From NCBI GenBank assembly GCA_016165875.1, contig JABBOT010000080.1, forward strand, positions 17,456,572-17,520,571: a stretch of 64,000 nt of DNA, read 5' to 3'. The notes beneath the pieces were generated by a model. The model did not search any database. It worked only from the letters and a program-made list of their open reading frames with translations, and had not been told where the DNA came from. This document shows positions 21,401-28,664 of this stretch, piece after piece. This stretch comes from Acanthopleura granulata (taxonomy: Eukaryota; Mollusca; Polyplacophora; Chitonida; Chitonidae). The position numbers were made by a program, and so were the translations under genes. Within the stretch, counting starts at the first letter, position 1. Every line of letters begins with the position of its first letter.

Positions 21401-22991
21401 TTTGTCCTGGAAGATTACATGAAGTCTACCCTTCTAACATTGTTCTCGTCAAATATAACTCTACCATCTTGATTTTCAATTCCGTACATGGTTTCCTCCG
21501 CGCTCTGCCCGGTTTCCTCCCACCGGGTAAAATACCATTGAAATAAATGAATAAATAAATTACATGCACGTGTCACCTGGTGAACAAGCTGTTCTGTTTT
21601 GCTTTGTCTTTTCGTTTATTTTTGCATCAGCTAATTCGCCCTCTGGTATAGGAACACGTTACTATACAACATTTGCCTCATGACCCATCAAACGCCAACA
21701 GTAGAACACATTTTGTAATGAATACACAGCATACCGAAATTACCAAGACGACAAATCCTACGACATGACGATAACTATAAGACGACCTATATAGATGGCA
21801 CAAGTGATAACAATCAGTCGCCTTCGCACCACTGTCGTAGGAGTTCAATATAAATATATATCCATGCATTAACAACGCTGTTTATGGTCCTGTAAATTGT
21901 ACAGGTGGAGTTTAACTATATTTGTCTACACCGAAATGAACAGAAGTTAATAGGCCTGTGAAACTGGATATTTCCTTGCGTTTGATAAGGGATAGTGGGG
22001 ATTGATCACGCCGGGGCAATGTGGATAAGGAGCCATGGTTATAAGAGAGCTGGATGGGTGTGAAAGAGAATAGTTCTTCTGACCGGCTAAAGAGCCCAAT
22101 CCCCCTTCCTAAAAGGTGTGCAAATACTACGCGATTGAATTCAGCATCTGTGATGAAAAGGGTGCACAAAGCTATGATCGTGAAATGGAAGGAAATTCGA
22201 CACTTCCTCGATACTGGTGATAAAGCCTGCATCGTTGGCCACGGATTCCAGAATAAAACCCTGCATGGTTTAATCGGCTTTAGACATCTCTGTCGTTAAG
22301 AGTAGATATCGGGCGGTCCAAACATGTATAATATATCAGGCTTTTTATTCTTTTTTCTTTCTTTCTTCTTTCTTTTAAACTATCGCACTGGGAAAGGTCT
22401 AATGCTGCCTTTGCCCTACACACTGAGCCATATGTCTGAGTTCGCATCACCCTCTTAAAAAACTGTCAAAAAACCTCAGACTTGTTTGGAGTTGAAGAAG
22501 AAAGATTGCAGAAAGTCCTATTCAAGGGTTGCACCATAGCTGAGTAACAACCCTTTAAAATCTGTGCAACTGATTCATTTTTACAAATATTCTTCATCAA
22601 GACAGGTATTTTAAAAGTGTCTCAAAATTCATTTATATACATATTCAACATTTATCTGGTTGATGTTTAACTTTATGTACAAGAATACAAGACTATTTCA
22701 TCAGACGAAACGATATATGAATGGAATGAATCAAACTTTGCCATGAGAAAACCACTGCCCTTTGCCAAGTACCTGACAAAAATTTCTCACATAAGGCAGC
22801 AGACGAATAGGCGGTAACTGGATTCGAACTCGCAACTCGCCTGTTCCACTCGCCCTCTCTGTACTAAGAAATAACTACCTCAACTTGAAGGTAACAACAC
22901 AGAAGGTAACAACACAGAGAGCACAGAAGAGAACGACAAGCCTATACTCACGTTTAAGCGGCTTCGGGTTAGACTGCTTTCTGCGGGACAT
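241..22991 (-). CDS. ZFPM: FOG/ZFPM (Friend of GATA) homologue, 5' part
   Basis: Five spliced exons encode the first 270 residues of a Friend-of-GATA zinc-finger cofactor, a nuclear protein that binds GATA factors and recruits the NuRD corepressor. Exon lengths are 40, 239, 115, 237 and 180 nt and every junction keeps frame with consensus splice sites. Visible in order: the N-terminal MSRRKQSNPKPLKR motif (1-14), an acidic stretch, a PR (SET-related) domain (about 35-160, with the LPSDILEL and LPKGGSLGPF segments), a Pro/Ser-rich linker, and a CCHC finger with Cys216, Cys219, His232, Cys237 (C-x2-C-x12-H-x4-C), the FOG finger type. The combination of this N-terminus, PR domain and CCHC finger is specific to FOG; SALL shares only the N-terminal motif. 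The remaining fingers must lie left of the window, as the last exon ends in a donor in phase 1. Intron 1 is about 20.7 kb; introns 2-4 are each about 0.4 kb. Confidence 0.93.
835..1071 (-). CDS. ZFPM: FOG exon 4: PR-domain end and Pro-rich linker
   Basis: The exon is 237 nt, from acceptor gatctctcag to donor gtaagt (834..829), residues 132-210. It begins GDKVWCEIKRDILIHSEL, the last PR-domain strands (the 'rdI.pg.EL' region of the fold), then becomes Pro/Ser/Asp-rich with an SSPRKSPPPPRP run. It is phase 1 at both ends. Confidence 0.9.
1485..1599 (-). CDS. ZFPM: FOG exon 3: PR-domain middle
   Basis: The exon is 115 nt, from acceptor with a T-tract and cag (1600-1602) to donor gtaagt (1484..1479), residues 94-131. 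It reads FTDHLGKPVLLRM, then NGLWISLL and ANCLVYYD, matching the W...NC-hV pattern of the PR domain. It leaves in phase 1; the split codon becomes Gly with exon 4. Confidence 0.9.
1857..1965 (+). repeat. (TTTG)n / T-rich low-complexity tract
   Basis: TTTG repeats are followed by long T runs in FOG intron 2. On the transcribed (minus) strand this is an A-rich run, possibly an old poly(A) tail of a retroposon. Confidence 0.8.
2025..2263 (-). CDS. ZFPM: FOG exon 2: acidic region and PR-domain start
   Basis: The exon is 239 nt, from acceptor ...gtttag (2264-2268) to donor gtaaga (2024..2019), residues 14-93. It begins PSDEESEDGEEGE, like the acidic stretch after the FOG N-terminus. It continues with LPSDILELQP and LPKGGSLGPFVGEPVE, the first strands of a PR/SET-like fold as in PRDM and FOG proteins. 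It enters in phase 1 and leaves in phase 0. Confidence 0.92.
3031..3241. repeat. 36-bp minisatellite, about 6 copies
   Basis: The unit resembles 'cattgttcagagtactgcaa' followed by 'ctgtattacccttagt', recurring every 36 bp (starts near 3032, 3067, 3103, 3139, 3175, 3211). The period is a multiple of three, so both strands show open frames of a 12-residue repeat. It lies in FOG intron 1 and nothing suggests translation. Confidence 0.85.
3330..3550. repeat. Degenerate short-unit tandem repeat
   Basis: Variants of 'gaggaaaccatgatgatcc' recur irregularly (about 25-30 bp apart) downstream of the 36-bp array. They are strongly diverged. Confidence 0.5.
4243..4306. promoter_or_regulatory. GATA-site cluster, 4.25 kb
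   Basis: Four GATAA/GATAG cores lie in 64 bp: AGATAG 4243, TTATCT 4264, TGATAA 4281, TTATCC 4301. It is in FOG intron 1, next to a ccccgggg palindrome. Confidence 0.4.
5928..6000 (+). repeat. tRNA-like head of a SINE (candidate)
   Basis: 'tggttaagtgggaagagcg' resembles a pol III A box and 'ggttgattcc' an imperfect B box about 45 bp on. It does not fold as an obvious complete tRNA, so a tRNA-derived SINE relic is more likely than a tRNA gene. Confidence 0.35.
7721..7988 (-). mobile_element. tRNA-derived SINE, near full length
   Basis: On the minus strand a tRNA-like head (7945-7987; A box as in TGACTCAGTCGATTAGCG, B box GAGTTCAAGTCC) is followed by the conserved core (cggcgg...gtataagtgaaatattcttg) and a tail of ATAAA repeats at 7721-7740. 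The core recurs at least ten times in the window. Non-autonomous and transcribed by RNA polymerase III in its family. Confidence 0.85.
10965..11130 (+). repeat. Dispersed repeat, copy 1 (pair with 46.96 kb)
   Basis: It shares 'gtaaaacacccgt', 'atattatttcacac', 'agccattat', 'ccttttaccggc' and 'acgaaaattttataacagt' in order with 46955..47130. Unclassified. Confidence 0.6.
11975..12520 (+). repeat. About 41-bp minisatellite
   Basis: Alternating units of the type 'ggttaaggagaacattagga' plus 'taaggaggaggatcttcg' repeat about every 40 bp, a dozen or so copies, with an apparent two-unit (about 82-bp) alternation between 'gatcttcgaggtata' and 'gatcatggggtta' variants. Confidence 0.8.
13404..13595. 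promoter_or_regulatory. Dense GATA-site cluster, 13.5 kb
   Basis: Eight strict WGATAR sites lie in 192 bp (13404, 13422, 13466, 13488, 13538, 13550, 13578, 13590), on both strands. Random expectation is well under one. It is in FOG intron 1 in sequence free of recognisable repeats. Candidate GATA-responsive enhancer. Confidence 0.55.
14159..14466. promoter_or_regulatory. GATA-site cluster, 14.3 kb
   Basis: Six GATAA/GATAG cores lie in about 310 bp (14159, 14168, 14243, 14319, 14341, 14461), three of them strict WGATAR. The block is GC-rich relative to its flanks and includes a gatcgatcgac motif. Confidence 0.4.
14560..15130 (+). repeat. Diverged tandem repeat, about 125-150 bp units
   Basis: Successive blocks share 'ttctcacc', 'tccacctggaaatccaactt', 'cttttc', 'ctgcatttcacac' in the same order (block starts near 14667, 14790, 14940, with a partial block before). 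The decay is strong. Confidence 0.5.
15893..16330 (+). repeat. Tandem duplication split by a SINE
   Basis: 15893-15998 and 16211-16325 share 'caacgt-acacaaactaagt-gcaaag', 'ttggactagatt' and 'gttacaaaggtcaaacat'. The first copy is followed by the SINE at 16010-16207, so the duplication and insertion are separate events. Confidence 0.55.
16010..16207 (+). mobile_element. tRNA-derived SINE, 5' truncated
   Basis: It starts just before the B-box region (ttcaagtccggctcatgctgg) and runs through the core to 'caacaccaatacataaatg'. The A-box head is missing. Same family as 7721..7988, plus orientation. Confidence 0.8.
17080..17645. repeat. 33-bp minisatellite
   Basis: Units such as 'aatatgacagacgttatcca' plus 'acagaactggggt' repeat every 33 bp. 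Remnants continue at 17905-17975. The codon-multiple period produces an 11-residue repeat (…DNVCHITPVLL…) in a minus-strand open frame, which looks incidental. Confidence 0.8.
18403..18670 (-). mobile_element. tRNA-derived SINE, near full length
   Basis: Tail at 18405-18425, core at 18420-18490, tRNA-like head at 18630-18668 (gcgctatccaattgagccac in plus sense). A short duplication 'gaagccagaatga' lies within the body near 18560-18585. Confidence 0.85.
18975..19050 (+). repeat. Dispersed repeat fragment (pair with 46.43 kb)
   Basis: 'atacaatgtaacatac', 'agattgtatt' and 'agagaattaacaccttcgtg' recur in order at 46428-46492. Confidence 0.5.
19612..19749. promoter_or_regulatory. Dense GATA-site cluster, 19.7 kb
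   Basis: Seven GATAA/GATAG cores lie in about 140 bp (19612, 19658, 19695, 19700, 19717, 19732, 19744), five of them strict WGATAR. It is in FOG intron 1, about 3.2 kb downstream of exon 1. Confidence 0.5.
19812..19840. repeat. (TA)n microsatellite
   Basis: An uninterrupted run of about 14 TA dinucleotides. Confidence 0.9.
20550..21225. repeat. 36-bp minisatellite
   Basis: Units 'ctcccttatgtggaaagggt' plus 'agcggagtaggcatcg' repeat every 36 bp, some 18 copies, decaying rightwards. A segment spanning two units is itself duplicated exactly near 20630-20760. The minus strand shows a 12-residue repeat (MPTPISFPHKGV-like). Confidence 0.85.
21229..21372 (+). mobile_element. tRNA-derived SINE, 5' truncated
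   Basis: It covers 'cagcaacctgcggatg' to 'acggcgtaaaacaccaatga' and a rough ATAAA tail. Same family; it joins the end of the 36-bp array. Confidence 0.8.
21489..21563 (+). mobile_element. SINE fragment with internal deletion
   Basis: 'gctctgcccggtttcctccc' is joined directly to 'gggtaaaataccattgaaat' and an ATAAA tail, so the central core is missing. Confidence 0.65.
22645..22850 (-). mobile_element. Diverged tRNA-derived SINE
   Basis: 'ctggttgatgtttaacttta' at the left and 'tggattcgaactcgc' (reverse of a B box) at the right resemble the ends of the common SINE. The body is strongly diverged. It sits about 100 bp from FOG exon 1. Confidence 0.45.
22952..22991 (-). CDS. ZFPM: FOG exon 1: NuRD-recruitment motif
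   Basis: A 40-nt coding segment starts at ATG (22991..22989) and reads MSRRKQSNPKPLK plus one base, then a consensus donor gtgagt (22951..22946). The leftover C joins GC of exon 2 to give Arg, restoring the MSRRKQ-x-NP-x-x-x-KR pattern of FOG proteins, which binds RBBP4/7 of NuRD. The start has an A at -3. A second ATG lies 11 nt upstream (23002) in another frame with a weak context; its ORF would stop early in exon 2. The exon is too short for ordinary ORF searches. Confidence 0.93.
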
Positions 22992-24335
22992 GTTGCTAGC
23001 ATGGACTCTCTCCCTCGGAGTTGTACTTCACACGCGATCTCCACTTTTTCTCGACTATCACATGTTTCCTTATCAATAAAGCCTTGTTTCCGTGAGCGTC
23101 CTGCAGGGAGGTGATGTGCGCGGTGACCCCTGCGGAAGGCCAGTGAGCTTGCGTCCTAACCTCACCTCTCACCCAGTCGGGTACATTCCTGTTTGCAATA
23201 AAAATGTGGGGGGAGAAAGTGATTGAAAGCGCTTACAATGGGCAAGTGATATCAGTCTGCGACATATGTACGGTATCAGCTAGCAGCCCCACTATAAATT
23301 ATAGATACCCACCACCAAACGGCAATAATTTAGGCTTATCTGAAACTGAATATTTTATATCTGGCCCGATAAGGAGAATTAAAATGTCAATTCATATTGC
23401 GGCATTATCAGAGATAGTGCGCTAAGGCGCCCATACTAAGAGCACAGCTGAAACTTAATCTGTCATCATTTTCAGCCGGGGATACATCAGACTTACTCTA
23501 GCTCCATCAAGCATACAATTGTATCGGCATGTCCTCAACGCAGCCGCCCAGCATATAGGGCGTCACTGTCACGTGACCGACGCATCGCCGTCTGCATCGA
23601 GTCAACCGGTACGTGAACACTACTGGCGTGGTCAGAAATCGACAACGGAACCATCTCTCGGCGTCAACATGTGATTAGAGTAATGGCTAATGCATGAACA
23701 CTTCGCGAGTTGTTACCGGCTTTGTTTACAGCGAATTGCAATAAATGCACAAACTTCGTTTGTCTTCAGATATCAGATTTGTATTATGTAGCTGTGGCAG
23801 TTTCCGCAATATTGTGTTTTGAAACATAAAGCCACGGATATATTCGGATAAGAAAAACAAATCCCATTATTATATCTGACTCCAACATGTTGCATCATAG
23901 AACAGGTTAACTAACGGCCAGTGTGCTATAGGTACAGCACAACTTATACAACACTACAACACACCTCAAAACAATCGCCAAACTTTCTGTACATGTATAA
24001 CATATTTATTATGGCTTTCTAAGTTTCTTTTCACATTTTTTATTCTAGATTGTTTTTGGGTATTTTGACACATGTTTCCAGCTATTCAGGGAAACGAGAA
24101 ATTTAATAAGGCTTAAAAGATAAAATATGATTCACTTCTACTTAACACATTTGATATAAAATCGACATATGTCTATTTTTATTTAAGCATAAGCTTGCCT
24201 AAATTGGGCAGATTTATTGATTAAAGGTGTCCTGACTATGATTCCAACAGACAAGATCTGCGCTGAAGCTGCCTATTACCTGTTTTCAAAGATCATAACG
24301 CTTATGTAGAAGCTAGAAAATGTCCGCATATGCTG
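22992..24335 (-). other. FOG 5' flank / promoter region
   Basis: This is the sequence upstream of the FOG start codon. No TATA box or upstream exon can be fixed. It is GC-richer at 23090-23200 and holds a GATA-site group at 23336-23417. The transcription start is not determinable from sequence. Confidence 0.5.
23336..23417. promoter_or_regulatory. GATA sites upstream of FOG exon 1
   Basis: Four cores lie in 82 bp (TTATCT 23336, CGATAA 23367, TTATCA 23405, AGATAG 23412), about 345-430 bp upstream of the FOG ATG. Their position fits a proximal promoter or enhancer. Confidence 0.45.
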
Positions 24336-24339
24336 AAGC

Positions 24340-25540
24340 TTCACAAGGCCCATGCTGAAGCTTCATAAGGCCCATGCTGAAGTTTCAGAAGGCCCATGTT
24401 AAATGTTCATAAGGCCCATGTTGAAGGTTCATAAGGCCCATGTTGAAGTTTCACAAGGCCTATGTTAAATGTTCATAAGGCCTATGTTGAAGGTTCATAA
24501 GGCCTATGTTAAATGTTCATAAGGCCCATGTTGAAGGTTCATAAGGCCCATGTTCAAGGTTCATAAGGCCCATGTTGAAGGTTCATAAGGCCTATGTTAA
24601 ATGTTCATAAGGCCCATGTTAAATGTTCATAAGGCCCATGTTGAAGGTTCATACGGTCCAAGTTAAAAGTTCATAAGGCCCATGTTGAAGGTTCATAAGG
24701 CCTATGTTAAATGTTCATAAGGCCCATGTTAAAGGTTCATAAGGCCCATGTTGAAGGTTCATACGGTCCAAGTTAAAAGTTCATAAGGCCCATGTTGAAG
24801 GTTCATAAGGCCTATGTTAAATGTTCATAAGGCCTATGTTGAAGTTTCACAAGGCCTATGTTAAATGTTCACAAGGCCTATGTTAAAGGTTCATAAGGCC
24901 CATGTTGAAGGTTCATAAGGCCCATGTTCAAGGTTCATACGGTCCATGTTGAAGGTTCCTAAGGTCGATGCTGAAGATTCACAATGCCCATGTTGAAGGT
25001 TCATAAGGCCTATGTTAAATGTTCATAAGGCCCATGTTGAAGGTTCATAAGGCCCATGTTGAAGGTTCATAAGGCCCATGTTGAAGGTTCATAAGGCCTA
25101 TGTTAAATGTTCATAAGGCCCATGTTAAATGTTCATAAGGCCCATGTTGAAGGTTCATACGGTCCAAGTTAAAAGTTCATAAGGCCCATGTTGAAGGTTC
25201 ATAAGGCCTATGTTAAATGTTCATAAGGCCTATGTTGAAGTTTCACAAGGCCTATGTTAAATGTTCACAAGGCCTATGTTAAAGGTTCATAAGGCCCATG
25301 TTGAAGGTTCATAAGGCCCATGTTCAAGGTTCATACGGTCCATGTTGAAGGTTCCTAAGGTCGATGCTGAAGATTCACAATGCCCATGTTGAAGGTTCAT
25401 AAGGTCCATGTTTAAGGTTCATAAGGCCCGTGCTGAAGCTTCACAAGGCCCATGTTAAATGTTCATAAGGCCCATGCTGAAGCTTCACAAAGCCCATGTT
25501 TAAGGTTCATAAGGTTCATGTTGAAGCTTCATAACGCTTG
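24340..25540 (+). repeat. 22-bp minisatellite with 396-bp higher-order unit
   Basis: More than 50 copies of a 22-bp unit 'cataaggcccatgttgaagg' + 'tt'. Variant units recur in order at a spacing of 396 bp (18 x 22): 'gaagtttcacaag' at 24841 and 25237, 'cggtccaagttaaaag' at 24764 and 25160. A further 110-bp (5 x 22) duplication separates 24654 from 24764. It lies 1.35 kb upstream of the FOG start. The period is not a multiple of three, so it is not coding. Confidence 0.95.
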
Positions 25541-25544
25541 TGTT

Positions 25545-26905
25545 TTTGAAGTTTGATCACGTTTGGCTAGGCTTGTGCTTGGCAGGAAATCGGCCGGCTA
25601 ATTGAGACCATGAACAGCATGATCTGAAGCTATTTACAGAACAAGGGACATATGCATCCAGAGCACTTAGCAATAAAAGGCTATTTTTACACATTTATAC
25701 ATCAAGAATACAGCAGTCACAAATACAGGACAACATTTACGCCAGAGAATATCCTAGCAGCGAAAAATCCCATTCGACCGATAGAATTTCACTGACGAAA
25801 ATATCAGTGTTGTTCTAAACCTAACCGCCACTTCATTCACTTCATTTCTGAGTACATTTCTGGCTTTTTCACTCCCATTTGGGGAAAAATGTTTGTCGAT
25901 CCCTCTATATAGGGGTATAACGCTCAGCACGTCACATGAATGCATTCACATATTTTCCAGTCACATTAATTCATAAACAATGAATTTATCCAAATGTATT
26001 TTCTATCAGGTGCAACTTTCTATAATGTTCACTCATTTATAATGTATATCCTAAAGCCAAGACGTCCCTGCATGAGCCAACGTATCTGTCGTCAAAGTCT
26101 TAGCTCAAAATGACATATGGGACCAGCGCTTTCCCGATTGTCTTTATCAGGTGTGTGAACGCCGTGCATGATACAAGCTTAGAGCATTACCCCACTAATG
26201 AGCTGAAGCCTTATCAGCGAGCGACCACACCGATCATACCAGCGACACCTGTTTCAATTTAAGCGACCACTTTGCGCCATAAGTCATATCGCTTAACTGA
26301 TTGGATGGTGACGATAGTCCAACGGCTCTTAAGTCCGTGCCTCACGTTTATATATACAGATATATATTCACGCCCATTCGATAGAGATGTTAAGGCACAT
26401 TATGGTCGAACAATTGAACATTCGACGTAAACGGCAGTCATTATCCAAACAATCTTTGGTTTGTTCAACCGCTGTACAAAACCGCTATTCCGTTCAAGGA
26501 ATCGTAAATCTGAAATAGATAAACGTCAACACGGGATAGCTGTGAAAAGGCATGGACACTAGGTTGACCGTAATAATCTATATATGTCTTTTCTGTTGTG
26601 CTTATTTCTTAATGGAGGGGGTTATGACGGAGTCGTTAAAGTGCTCGTCTATAAATCGCTAGAACAAACGAAATGCAGCTTAATCAGAGTTTTGGACAGA
26701 ACATCTGTGAATAGTTCCGCCCTCAACACTCTACGGGCCTTGGTGAGCTTAAGCATTCGTAACGCCACTAGTGCTGTCTTACGTTTGTTGAAAGCCACTT
26801 GCATTCAACCATGACGGTGTGCATAATTGTATGTCACACGTGAGGGAGTAAATCAGTAACTTGCCAAATGTCGGCACCCCGTCTAAAACTAACAGCCATC
26901 GTACA
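25545..26905. other. Intergenic, no gene seen
   Basis: AT-rich unique sequence with scattered GATA sites (for example TTATCA near 26145 and 26212). No repeat or ORF of note. Confidence 0.6.
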
Positions 26906-26907
26906 TA

Positions 26908-27121
26908 ACTGAGCAATTCTTGAGTATCGCGTTAACATCAATAAATGAGTAAACATTTCCTCTCTGCGTGTTATAACAGAGTCATACGACCACTGGCCGG
27001 ATGATCGTGGGATTTCTCCAGAGCTCGGTCCGATTTCTAACACCATAATGCTGACCGCCGTCGTATTAGTGAAATATTCTTGATTAAGGCGTGAAACACC
27101 AGTCCAATGAATAAATAAATA
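26908..27121 (+). mobile_element. SINE copy and adjacent SINE tail fragment
   Basis: 26990-27121 carries the core ('accataatgctgaccgccgt' to 'gaaacaccagtccaatgaat') and ATAAA tail, 5' truncated. 26908-26956 is a decayed tail of another copy ('caattcttgagtatcgcg'). Confidence 0.7.
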
Positions 27122-27892
27122 CAACCGCTGGAAAGGGAAAAAGGGAAACCTGTAATTACCACACATCCACTCCCCGGTAAATGACATCTCAGAAATAGCT
27201 CATGCGCATGGTCTGAGATGTCAACTGTCGCATGGGCGTTTAACAGTTAAAAGTCTCTTAGAGTATGTAAGTATATCGCGGATATTTACCAGTGTTATTA
27301 ATAACATGGTTAATGACCTGTGTGTAAAGTCACATGTAATTATAAGGGCTCTAATAATTTGTCTTACATCGCCCAAGCATCTGATTATAACTGATGCTTA
27401 TCAGAACGAAGCATACATCTTCTAATTATACGCGGAGTAACATTGCCTACACCCATATGAGGACAAATTTCTGAGACTTTCCAAATTAGCAGCATCATAG
27501 AGTAGACCTAAAGGGATGATTTGTTTGCTTGTTTGCTTGTTAGTATGTGTATGTAGGAACACGGGGGAGGATGGGGGTCATATATTTAATTGCTGTTTAA
27601 GCATTATGGCAAAGCCAGCTTATCGCGCTGTTTTAGCAGTGACTACGCGTTATAGATAGTACAGACGCGCTGATATCCGTGATAATCCCTGCAGTATTAT
27701 ACAGCCATGGTATATCACAACATCGAGATACAACAGATAACCACCAAGGGATACTACATGACAGATACTAGTTATAATAGACGTCGTATAGCATTATGCC
27801 TGTTTGTCGATCCAGAACATACATACAGTGAATTTGTACACAAACCTTACATCAGGAAGCAGTTGGGATGACGGTCTGTAACGTTTCCAAAA

Positions 27893-28052
27893 CTTAGTTT
27901 ATTTATTTATTCATTTATTTATTTATGTCGTGTTTTACTCAATACTGAAGAACATTTAACTTATACGATGGCGACCAGCATTATGGTGGAAGGAAACCGG
28001 ACATAGCCCGCAGAAAACTTGCGGCAGGCCTCCCCATGTACGAACAGAATCC
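27893..28052 (-). mobile_element. SINE fragment
   Basis: TTTATT tail, then 'gtcgtgttttactcaatact' and 'acgatggcgaccagcattat' in plus sense. The tRNA-like head is lost. Confidence 0.7.
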
Positions 28053-28204
28053 GATTGGTAATAAATTGGTATTATTCAAGCATGGACTCGAAACATAGAA
28101 TGGCACAATAATATGCCTAAAGGCATATGTCGTTTGTACCTAGCATATGTTTCCATTACGATTTTATGAATATGTTCAAAGTGTGACGCATGTGCCTGCA
28201 TTAT

Positions 28205-28660
28205 GATTTCACGCATTTGTTGATTGCGTCCCCTCTGTGTATGTACGGATTCGGATTTTAGGTGTTTGTTGATTGCGTCCCGCCTGTGTAAGTACGGATT
28301 ATAATTTTAGGTATTTGTTGATTGTGTCCCGCCCGTGTATGTACGGATTATGATTTTAGGTATTTGTTGATTGTGTCCCGCCCGTGTATGTACGGATTAT
28401 GATTTTAGGTATTTGTTGATTGTGTCCCGCCTGTGTATGTACGGATTATAACTTTAGGTATTTGTTGATTGTGTCCCGCCTGTGTATGTACGGGTTATGA
28501 TTTTAGGTATTTGTTGATTGTATCACAGATACGTATAGACGCATTATGACTTTATTCATTTGTTGACTGTCTCCCACAAGTGTATATGCATGCATTATGA
28601 TTCTAGAAATTTGTTTGACTGTCACGCATGTGCCTCCGTTATTATTTTAAGAATCCGTTG
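28205..28660 (+). repeat. 49-bp minisatellite
   Basis: Units 'gtatttgttgattgtgtccc' + 'gcctgtgtatgtacggatta' + 'tgattttag' repeat every 49 bp, about 8 copies, decaying at both ends. Confidence 0.85.
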
Positions 28661-28664
28661 AGAG

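Larger units (their letters stand above)
2264..22951 (-). other. FOG intron 1 (20.7 kb)
   Basis: The intron lies between the 40-nt exon 1 and exon 2. No coding exon on either strand is convincing inside it. It holds GATA-site clusters (4.25, 13.5, 14.3, 19.7 kb), SINEs (7.7, 16.1, 18.5, 21.3 and 21.5 kb), minisatellites (3.0, 12.0-12.5, 14.6-15.1, 17.1-17.6, 20.55-21.2 kb), a (TA)n tract at 19.81 kb and a tRNA-derived fragment near 22.7 kb. In the rest (for example 5.0-5.9, 8.0-10.9, 12.6-13.3 kb) I see only AT-rich unique sequence. Confidence 0.85.

Noticed and set aside
24340..25540. Regular array resembling a CRISPR locus
   Set aside because: The 22-bp units are head-to-tail without unique spacers, and the genome is eukaryotic. 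It is a minisatellite.
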